Shown here one piece after another: positions 57,786-64,000 of a DNA stretch of 64,000 bases. The stretch's first letter is position 1; each line of letters starts with the position of its first letter. The notes beneath the pieces were generated by a model that did no database searches, was not told the DNA's origin, and saw only the letters and a program-made list of their open reading frames with translations. A program made the translations under genes and the position numbers. This DNA is from a virus, in the IMG/VR virus record IMGVR_UViG_3300025770_001492, positions 124,001 to 188,000 of that record, one strand, 5' to 3'.

Positions 57786-58425
57786 GTACTGATCCTTGAA
57801 GTGTTTTTACATTTAAATCATTTATTGTTTCTGGTTTGTCGTTTAAAAATTCATCCACGGCTTCTTTTGCTCCAGGAAAATCTATTAAACCATAGTCATC
57901 TATCACGCAAACAGAACCCTTTGTCAGTCTAGGATAGACGCCTTCAATGCTTGTCTTAATAGATTCATACAAGTCTCCGTCTAAATGTGCAAAACATATT
58001 TGATCGGGAAGATGTTTTGGAACTGTATTTTCAAACCAGCCTGGAATTACTTTTTTGCATCCTAATAGATCGAATACCGAAAGATTTTTAAGAAGAACGT
58101 CTGGTGATGTTGCAAACATGCCGGGTTTTGCCCAAGGATGATTTTCGTATTTCCATGGACCACCTCGGCTAGGCTTGTCTTTTTCGGAAAAATCAGGCAA
58201 TCCTTGAAATGAATCAAGTAGATATAGATCTTTGTCAGATTTTTGCCACTCCATTACTGCCGCTATTACTCTTGTGGATAATCCGTCGCATGTCCCCAAT
58301 TCAGCAACATCGCCTTCCACGCCATATTCCAGCACTTGAGTAACAAGGTGGTAATGGTTCATTAGACGAGAAGAATTCATCCTTGGGTCGTTGATATTTA
58401 ATAGGGCTTTTATTTTATTGTTCAT
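57763..58425 (-). CDS. TylF-like O-methyltransferase
   Basis: A 220-residue protein. GDVAELGTCDGLSTRVIAAV (motif I), LYLLDSFQGLPDFSEKD (the TylF signature DSFxGLP), ICFAHLDGDLYESIKTSIEG (DxD metal site) and GSVCVIDDYG are the hallmarks of macrocin O-methyltransferase TylF and relatives, which methylate sugar hydroxyls with Mg. AAGGATC precedes the ATG. Confidence 0.85.
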   Translation of the reverse strand: MNNKIKALLNINDPRMNSSRLMNHYHLVTQVLEYGVEGDVAELGTCDGLSTRVIAAVMEWQKSDKDLYLLDSFQGLPDFSEKDKPSRGGPWKYENHPWAKPGMFATSPDVLLKNLSVFDLLGCKKVIPGWFENTVPKHLPDQICFAHLDGDLYESIKTSIEGVYPRLTKGSVCVIDDYGLIDFPGAKEAVDEFLNDKPETINDLNVKTLQGSVHAYFRKK

Positions 58426-58469
58426 TTTTAGATCCTTCGATTTTAAATTAGTAGAATTTCGATTTTAAT

Positions 58470-58484
58470 CATAAATAATGTATC
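58470..58484 (+). promoter_or_regulatory. TATA-like element directly before the start codon
   Basis: CATAAATAATGTATC fills the 15 bases before the ATG at 58485; 12 of 15 bases equal those before 47905. No Shine-Dalgarno. Confidence 0.45.
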
Positions 58485-58913
58485 ATGAATTTTAAAGACT
58501 TTATTGTATCAGAAGAAGATATGGCACCGATGGGAGACCCTATGGGCGGTGGAATGCCGATGGGAGACCCTATGGGCGGTGGAATGCCGATGGACCCTAT
58601 GGGTGGAGCACCCCCAATGGACCCTATGGGAGGGATGGGTGGAGGAGCACCCCCAATGGACCCTATGGGAGGGATGGGTGGAGGAGCACCAGGCGGCGTT
58701 CAACCACCAATACAATTTAAACCTAATTCTGTTTGGGATGTTTTAGATAAAATATTAAATGGAGAGCCTGTTAACGATAAAGAAGATGAAGAAAAAGAAA
58801 AAGAAAAAGAAGTAGATCAATCTGGACAAGAAAATTTAGATATGTTAAGTTCCCCTCAACAGCAAGAACCGGGAATGGCCCCCACTGGTCAAGTTGAGAA
58901 TCCTCAGCTTTAA
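58485..58913 (+). CDS. Met/Gly/Pro-rich repeat protein with capsid-targeting-like N-terminus
   Basis: A 142-residue protein. MNFKDFIVSEED fits F-x-x-F-I followed by acidic residues, close to the T4 internal-protein start MKTYQEFIAE. Residues about 12-72 are a tandem array of DPMGG(G)MP and PPMDPMGGMGG units; then a short folded piece (NSVWDVLDKILNGEPVND) and an acidic tail. The repeat is low complexity and may be disordered. Candidate internal or scaffold-like virion protein. Confidence 0.65.
   Translation: MNFKDFIVSEEDMAPMGDPMGGGMPMGDPMGGGMPMDPMGGAPPMDPMGGMGGGAPPMDPMGGMGGGAPGGVQPPIQFKPNSVWDVLDKILNGEPVNDKEDEEKEKEKEVDQSGQENLDMLSSPQQQEPGMAPTGQVENPQL
58533..58690 (+). repeat. Tandem short repeats within the Met-rich gene
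   Basis: Two near-identical units of about 27 bases (from 58533 and 58560), then two of about 48 bases (GTGGAGGAGCACCCCCAATG type) in direct succession. They encode the DPMGG repeats. In-frame repeat gain or loss is likely in relatives. Confidence 0.75.
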
Positions 58914-58945
58914 ATAAACATATTATTTTTTACTAGTGGTGATAT

Positions 58946-60070
58946 ATGGTGGACAAAACCCCCAATGCAGTTGGAAGAGTTTTGCTGTTTTCTGATTTGC
59001 ATATCCATCCTCACAAGCGAAAAACAGAACGTCTTGAGGATTGTCTAAAAGTTTTGGAATGGGTTTTCGATACTGCCATCGAACGAGGAATTGAAAACAT
59101 TCTCTTTGGCGGCGATCTTTTCCATGACAGGCAAAAAATAGATGTCTTAACTTATCAGCGAACATTCGAGATATTTGACAAAAAGATATCAGAATGGAGA
59201 AAGGGCAACGGCGAAGCCAAAATTTGGCTTTTGTTGGGCAATCATGATTTGTGGCACCTTAAAAAACATGATGTGTCTAGCGTGTACCCCCTTGCTGCTA
59301 TAGATGGCGTTGAAATTATTTCAGAACCCTGTACTCGAACTATTTGCTCGAACTCTGAGGGAGAAGAATTTCAGGTTAGCTTTCTTCCGTACACGCACAA
59401 TCCGCCTGAAGATCTTGGAAAAATAGAAAATAAGTCTGAGAACAAAGTTTTAGTCGGGCATATAGCAATTGATAATGCTGTCTGGAACAGACTCCACGGA
59501 ACTCGTTCAGAAGTTTCAATTGAACACGATGGAGACATGATCAAAGTTGACACTAAAATATTTGACGGATGGAATCAGGTATTTCTAGGACACTACCACG
59601 CAGAGCAACAGTTGGATTTCAATACTGAGTACATAGGAAGCCCTTTGCAGTTGAGTTTTGGAGAGGCTTTTCAACACAAACACATAGTCCAATTCGATTT
59701 AAAAAACAACGACAAAGAATATATCAGAAACACATTCAGTCCTCAGCATTTTATAATTCCAGAAGCCGATTTGGAAAAATATGTTTTAGATAATAATTTT
59801 ATCAGAGTTCTTGTGGAAGATATATCTGATTCTAAAACTATAGAGATGAGGCAAAAGCTGACTGAAGACAACGATGTCGGCAGTTTGGAAATTCAGCAAT
59901 CATCAAAGAAAAAAGAAGAACACATAGTCGAGGATGCTAAGGCTATTTTGTTCAAAGAAGAAGAAATGTTAGATCAATACGTTGATGAAGTAGAGAAGGG
60001 TTCTGGTTTGGACACACTGGAAAAAGAACATCTGCTAGAAATTGGTAAGAATATATTACAGTCAGAGTAA
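58946..60070 (+). CDS. gp47/SbcD/Mre11-like nuclease subunit
   Basis: A 374-residue metallophosphoesterase. Metal motifs: FSDLHIH (D17, H19), GGDLFHD (about 54-60), GNHDLWHL, VGHIAIDN and FLGHYHAE. It has the Mre11/SbcD order and the length of T4 gp47 (339) plus a C-terminal helical extension. With gp46 it resects DNA ends for recombination-dependent replication and host DNA breakdown. The partner subunit is two genes downstream. Confidence 0.9.
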   Translation: MVDKTPNAVGRVLLFSDLHIHPHKRKTERLEDCLKVLEWVFDTAIERGIENILFGGDLFHDRQKIDVLTYQRTFEIFDKKISEWRKGNGEAKIWLLLGNHDLWHLKKHDVSSVYPLAAIDGVEIISEPCTRTICSNSEGEEFQVSFLPYTHNPPEDLGKIENKSENKVLVGHIAIDNAVWNRLHGTRSEVSIEHDGDMIKVDTKIFDGWNQVFLGHYHAEQQLDFNTEYIGSPLQLSFGEAFQHKHIVQFDLKNNDKEYIRNTFSPQHFIIPEADLEKYVLDNNFIRVLVEDISDSKTIEMRQKLTEDNDVGSLEIQQSSKKKEEHIVEDAKAILFKEEEMLDQYVDEVEKGSGLDTLEKEHLLEIGKNILQSE

Positions 60071-60079
60071 GATTTTAAA

Positions 60080-60952
60080 ATGAAAGACGCAATAATTTCT
60101 TGGGCTAGTGGTTACGATTTCTGCCGCTTACCGGAATTCAATATATTTCTAAACTCTATTAGAAGATCTGGCTTCAAGGGCGACGTTGTTCTGTTTAGTC
60201 ACGATCTCGATGATGAAATCCATGACAAATTTTTGTCAATGGACTACAAGATAGTGATGACGGAGAAAGATAGAGTTCATTTGGTTGTAAGAGACAGGTT
60301 TTTACTGCTTTATGAATGGCTAATAAAGAACGGGGACAATTATGACAACATCATAATGACAGACTCAAAAGACGTACTCTTCCAAAAAAATCCTTCTGAC
60401 TACTTTTACATGAGGCAACTTTGTGCAGAAGGTGACAGGCCATTCACGAATCTGGGTGAAGAACAATCAATGAGCCACCAAGAACTTGAGAAATACGTTC
60501 TTTTGTGTTGCGAGGGAAGTGTCCACTACAAAAGCGAATGGAATTCTCAGAATCAAATTCGACTGCAAATGAATGTAGATGAATTCAAAATGCCTTTTAT
60601 TAAAAGGCCAATAATTAATTCTGGATTCATCGCAGGAAGTCCAGAAGAATTGAAAAATCTATGTTTATTAATGTGGTCAAATTCTATCAGAACTGTTACA
60701 AAATTAAGTGAACAGGCAACTCTTAATTATCTTTATTTCTTTTTAGAGAAAGACCCCATTTACAAGCTTTATTATCCTCAAGACGATCCGTTTTGCTTGA
60801 CAGGAGAAGGCGTTAAGCAAGGGTGGGTTGAATGTACAAAAATGAAAAAAGACGGATTAGTTTACAATTCTGAAACGGATATGCCTTACTTTGCTTTCCA
60901 CCAATGGGAAAGAACCCAATATAGAGATGAAATAATGGAGATGTATTCATGA
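60080..60952 (+). CDS. Glycosyltransferase-like protein inserted between gp47 and gp46
   Basis: A 290-residue GT-A type protein. VVLFSHDLDDEIHD, NIIMTDSKDVLFQKNPSDYF (D-x-K-D type metal region) and PIINSGFIAGSPEELKNL (the INSG.IAG motif) resemble eukaryote-type and phage glycosyltransferases. It ends in an ATGA overlap with gp46, so it is part of the operon. Its link to recombination is unclear; likely a passenger. Confidence 0.6.
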   Translation: MKDAIISWASGYDFCRLPEFNIFLNSIRRSGFKGDVVLFSHDLDDEIHDKFLSMDYKIVMTEKDRVHLVVRDRFLLLYEWLIKNGDNYDNIIMTDSKDVLFQKNPSDYFYMRQLCAEGDRPFTNLGEEQSMSHQELEKYVLLCCEGSVHYKSEWNSQNQIRLQMNVDEFKMPFIKRPIINSGFIAGSPEELKNLCLLMWSNSIRTVTKLSEQATLNYLYFFLEKDPIYKLYYPQDDPFCLTGEGVKQGWVECTKMKKDGLVYNSETDMPYFAFHQWERTQYRDEIMEMYS

Positions 60953-62982
60953 TAGATCTGAAATTTAACTTTGTTGCAGCACAAAACTTTCTTTGTTTTG
61001 GGCCTGAAGGTATTGAGGTAGACCTTACAGAATACGGAAATATCATTTTGATTCGTGGAGAAAACATGGATGTTTTCGAAGAAGAAGAGAAAGTGTCTTC
61101 AAATGGCGTTGGGAAGTCCTCAATACCAGAAACGATTGTGTATACCCTTTATGGCAAAACAATAAAGCAACCCAACAAATTAAGTCACAATAATGTGATT
61201 AATAATAAGACTGGGAAGAAATTAAGAACAGAGGCCAGATGGGATAACTTTAGAGTTATTAGAACTAGAAAGCCTGATTCATTGAGAATTTGGGAGTCTC
61301 CAGACGGAGATTGGAGTCAAATTGATAATGAAGGATGGGCAGACCAACATGAGATTTCTTTAGGAGGCATGCCCGCTACTCAGAAGTTAATAGAAGAAAA
61401 GATTGGTTTAAACTATCAAACATTTGTCAATGTGGCTGTCTTTACAGACAATAACTCTGGATCTTTTTTAGAATGCGATACTCCAACTAAACGTCAAATC
61501 GTAGAAAACTTATTAAGCTTAGACAAATATAGGCATTATTCTGAGACCGCTAAAAAGTCTAGAAATGAATTTAAAGAAAATATAAAATTAATTTCATCTG
61601 AGTATGATCGAGTTCTTGGTGATAAAACATCGTGCGACAATAGGTTAAAGCAAGCGAAAGAAGAAGAAGTATCTTGGAAAAAAGATAAAGAACAAGAGAT
61701 AGTCACATTAAAGGCTTTTATAGAAAAAACAAAGTTAAAATTAGCCGAAACGGATTTGGGCGATGCGATTAATGAATACAGAAGTGCCCAAGAGGAAATA
61801 GAGACCATTGATTTGTCAATTAAAGAAAAAGATTCAGTTCTAGCAAAGGTTAAGACTTTGTTGGACAAGGCTACCGAAAAGTTAAATTCTGAATCTGTTT
61901 TAAAAAATGATTCGTTTAATAAAATAAACTCACTATCAAGCTCTATAGCATCTTTGCAACGAGAAGTTTCTAAAAATGAAAAAACTATAGAAAATTATGA
62001 ATCTAAGAAGGACACCAAATGCCCCACATGCTTGGGATTTGTCAAAGAAGAAAATTACATTTCTTTAGTAGATTCATGTAAAGAGATTATATCATCGAAG
62101 AATTCAGAGATAAACAATCTCACAACGCAAAAGAACACAGAAGATGCGGCTTTTCAAAAACAAGAATCTTCGATATCTAAAATAAACGAAAGCATAAATA
62201 CTGGACAAAACCATTATCGTTTACATTCAAAGCAGATAGACGACTTTAGAAATAGAAGATCTATCTTAGAGAAGATAGAAAAGCCAGAAGGCGATGTTCA
62301 AACAGCGGTTTTAACTTCTAAAATAGATGAATCAAAAAAACAAATAGTAAATATAGAAGAGCAAATAAAAGGAACGTCTCCCTATGAAGCAATCATCAAG
62401 AGATGTAAAGAAGAGTTTTTAAGCAAAGAAAAGGAATGTTTATCTAAAAGAACAGAATTGAAAAAAGCTGAGAAAGAATTGCCTTACTATGAATTCTGGG
62501 TTAAAGCTTTTGGAGATTCTGGAATTAGGAAGATTGTAGTAGACGGCATAGTGCCAGCACTTAACTCTAGAGTGTCCCATTGGTTACAATTTTTAATTGA
62601 TGGAAAAATTTCTTTATCTTTCAACAATCAGTTTGAAGAAACCATTGATAGAAATCCAAAAGATGGCGATCCTTTTGTTTACTACGCAATGAGCGGCGGC
62701 GAAAGGAGAAGGCTTAATTTAGCTGTTTCTCAAGCGTTTGCACACGTCATGATGCTTAACTCTGGGGCTTCACCATCTTTAGTATTTTTGGATGAAGTTA
62801 CCACAAACATCGACCCAATTGGTGTCCAAGGCGTCTACAATATGATTGTCGAACTATCGAATCATAAACAAGTCTTTGTTACAACTCATGACCATGATTT
62901 ATTGGACATGTTATCTGGTTGTAAAAGTATTAATTTAAAGAAAATTAACGGATTCACAACGCTCTGTGATGACCGTAATTAA
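60949..62982 (+). CDS. gp46/SbcC/Rad50-like ATPase subunit
   Basis: A 677-residue SMC-type ATPase. Walker A SSNGVGKSS (50-58), two coiled-coil arms around a zinc hook CPTC (358-361), then MSGGERRRLNLAVSQ (ABC signature), SLVFLDEVTTNID (Walker B) and VTTHDHDLL (H-loop). The T4 gp46 equivalent is 560 residues; the longer coil explains the difference. Works with gp47 in end resection. Confidence 0.92.
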   Translation: MIDLKFNFVAAQNFLCFGPEGIEVDLTEYGNIILIRGENMDVFEEEEKVSSNGVGKSSIPETIVYTLYGKTIKQPNKLSHNNVINNKTGKKLRTEARWDNFRVIRTRKPDSLRIWESPDGDWSQIDNEGWADQHEISLGGMPATQKLIEEKIGLNYQTFVNVAVFTDNNSGSFLECDTPTKRQIVENLLSLDKYRHYSETAKKSRNEFKENIKLISSEYDRVLGDKTSCDNRLKQAKEEEVSWKKDKEQEIVTLKAFIEKTKLKLAETDLGDAINEYRSAQEEIETIDLSIKEKDSVLAKVKTLLDKATEKLNSESVLKNDSFNKINSLSSSIASLQREVSKNEKTIENYESKKDTKCPTCLGFVKEENYISLVDSCKEIISSKNSEINNLTTQKNTEDAAFQKQESSISKINESINTGQNHYRLHSKQIDDFRNRRSILEKIEKPEGDVQTAVLTSKIDESKKQIVNIEEQIKGTSPYEAIIKRCKEEFLSKEKECLSKRTELKKAEKELPYYEFWVKAFGDSGIRKIVVDGIVPALNSRVSHWLQFLIDGKISLSFNNQFEETIDRNPKDGDPFVYYAMSGGERRRLNLAVSQAFAHVMMLNSGASPSLVFLDEVTTNIDPIGVQGVYNMIVELSNHKQVFVTTHDHDLLDMLSGCKSINLKKINGFTTLCDDRN

Positions 62983-63091
62983 TAATGATTTTTTTTTATA
63001 AAAAAACAAATCATAAGCTTTAGATAATGTTCCCCATACACTCAAATATAAAACTTAAATAATTTTTAAAAGAAAAAAAAGAGGACAAAAT
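62983..63091. other. Short AT-rich intergenic region
   Basis: Contains the inverted repeat TGATTTTTTTTT / AAAAAAACAAATCA (62985-63014), a plausible weak terminator for gp46, followed by an AT-rich stretch and the AGAGGAC ribosome binding site of the next gene. Confidence 0.4.
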
Positions 63092-64000
63092 ATGTCAATT
63101 CGTGCATTGCAAGATTATACGTATTATTCAAAATACGCACGTTACAACAAAAAAGAAATAAGAAGAGAAACATGGAATGAAGCGAGCGGTAGAGTCGAAG
63201 ACATGCACATTAGGAAGTACCCAGAAGTTGAAGAAGACATTAGGTGGGCGTTTAAGATTTCTAAAGATAAAAGAGTATTAGGATCACAAAGAGCATTGCA
63301 GTTCGGAGGCACTCCCATAGAAAAGAAAAATGCAAGAATGTATAATTGCACTGTTTCTTTTTGTGATCGGATGAGATTTTTTCAAGAGTGCTTTTGGCTT
63401 TTGCTTTGTGGATGTGGAACAGGATTTTCTGTTCAAAAACACCACATTGGAAAACTACCCGACTTTGTGGAAAATTTAAATGGTGAACGTGGACTCAGTT
63501 CCCGTAAAGAAAGAATATTCACAGTCCCAGATACAATTGAAGGCTGGGCAGATTCACTAGGAATTTTGCTGGCCACTTATATGCCTCATCCTGACTACCT
63601 CGACTGGAAAGGATGCAATGTTAAATTTGACTTTTCTCAAATCAGACCCAAAGGAGCACATTTGGCATCAGGAGTTGGAAAAGCTCCTGGTCCAGAACCT
63701 CTGATACAAGCTTTGAAAACGATTAGGGAAATGCTTGATGAGCGTGTAAAGCAAGGCCACACACGTCTGAGGACAATCGATGCATATGATGTAATTATGC
63801 ACGCTAGTGATGCGGTTTTGTCTGGTGGCGTTCGTAGATCTGCAACCATTTGCATTTTCGCACCAGACGATGAAGACATGATTAATGCAAAAACGGGGAA
63901 TTGGTTTGTCGATAACCCTCAACGAGCACGATCTAACAACTCTGCACTGTTGCTAAGAAACGAAACTTCAAAAGATGAATTTGAAAAAATTATGACTGCT
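63092..64000 (+). CDS. nrdJ: Class II (B12-dependent) ribonucleotide reductase, partial
   Basis: The first 303 residues of an open frame that continues past the right edge. QRALQFGGTPIEKKNARMYN with the redox Cys in MYNCTVSF, CGCGTGFSVQKHHI, IRPKGAHLASGVGKAPGPEP, VLSGGVRRSATICIF and NPQRARSNNSALL follow the monomeric adenosylcobalamin-dependent RTPR family (Lactobacillus leichmannii type). It makes dNTPs from NTPs and does not need oxygen, but needs host B12. AGAGGAC precedes the ATG. Confidence 0.85.
   Translation, partial: MSIRALQDYTYYSKYARYNKKEIRRETWNEASGRVEDMHIRKYPEVEEDIRWAFKISKDKRVLGSQRALQFGGTPIEKKNARMYNCTVSFCDRMRFFQECFWLLLCGCGTGFSVQKHHIGKLPDFVENLNGERGLSSRKERIFTVPDTIEGWADSLGILLATYMPHPDYLDWKGCNVKFDFSQIRPKGAHLASGVGKAPGPEPLIQALKTIREMLDERVKQGHTRLRTIDAYDVIMHASDAVLSGGVRRSATICIFAPDDEDMINAKTGNWFVDNPQRARSNNSALLLRNETSKDEFEKIMTA

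Noticed and set aside
58533-58690. CRISPR-like array
   Set aside because: The repeats are contiguous, coding and without spacers. No other array-like pattern was seen in the window.
58504-58746. Alternative frame (80 residues, Trp-rich repeats) over the Met-rich gene
   Set aside because: A by-product of the tandem repeat; the main frame has the motif start, the upstream box and a non-repetitive C-terminus.
1-64000. Insertion sequences or prophage integration genes
   Set aside because: No transposase, integrase or terminal inverted repeats recognised; the content is that of a lytic phage.

Overview
The window looks like part of a large, AT-rich, lytic phage genome with a T4-type (tailed myovirus) gene set; the host is unknown. 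The T4-type core comprises a UvsX/RecA-like recombinase, a gp32-like single-strand binding protein, a gp41/DnaB-like helicase, a UvsW-like helicase, gp46/gp47-like recombination nuclease subunits, a T4 gp1-like dNMP kinase, a gp4-like head-completion nuclease and several fibre-like structural proteins. Genes are tightly packed, many with 4-nt ATGA stop/start overlaps. There are two tRNA genes; neither encodes CCA.

Layout. 1-6.4 kb: small genes, a Cys-rich lipoprotein and a cluster of methyltransferases, glycosyltransferases and a sulfotransferase. 6.5-12.6 kb: YhaM-like and HldE-like genes, then an operon of PPIase, thymidylate synthase, DHFR, membrane protein and GMP reductase. 12.6-22.4 kb: a possible tRNA-like RNA, a zinc-finger nuclease, a dNMP kinase, a Cys/Pro-rich structural protein, a Hel308-like helicase and an amidoligase. 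22.4-32.3 kb, all on the minus strand: replication/recombination (UvsX, gp32, DnaB-like helicase, family A polymerase) with glycosyl/methyltransferases inserted. 32.3-33 kb: a non-coding divergent region with promoters and strong hairpins. 33-43 kb: small genes, then a family of modular fibre-like proteins with a tandem duplication. 42.8-50 kb: PyrB, arginine-deiminase-superfamily enzyme, histidine phosphatase, sulfotransferase, UvsW and a 659-residue fusion protein. 50-58.4 kb: small genes, PyrE, YqeY, YopX, two tRNAs (one with a group I intron), more glycan-type enzymes. 58.5-64 kb: a Met-rich protein, gp47, a glycosyltransferase, gp46 and the start of a B12-dependent ribonucleotide reductase that runs off the edge.

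How it fits together. One block makes and biases nucleotides: PyrB and PyrE (UMP), ThyA and DHFR (dTMP), dNMP kinase, class II RNR, and GMP reductase (moves G to the A branch), which suits an AT-rich genome. A second block copies and recombines DNA. A third, spread through the window, is a large set of methyl-, glycosyl- and sulfotransferases plus HldE and sugar-cupin enzymes, probably acting on glycans of the virion or cell surface.

The most interesting observation is a short N-terminal motif, F-x-x-[W/F]-[I/L/V], shared by at least seven otherwise unrelated proteins and resembling the capsid-targeting sequence of T4 internal proteins. One carrier is a 659-residue protein with a PAP2 phosphatase, a second internal copy of the motif, an ArdC-like antirestriction domain and a zinc peptidase: a candidate packaged and injected anti-defence polyprotein. 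Three carriers have the same TATA-like box exactly 15 nt before the ATG and no ribosome binding site. A second surprise is a cyanobacterial-type tRNA-Leu(UAA) group I intron sitting in a tRNA body that lacks the long variable arm expected for leucine.
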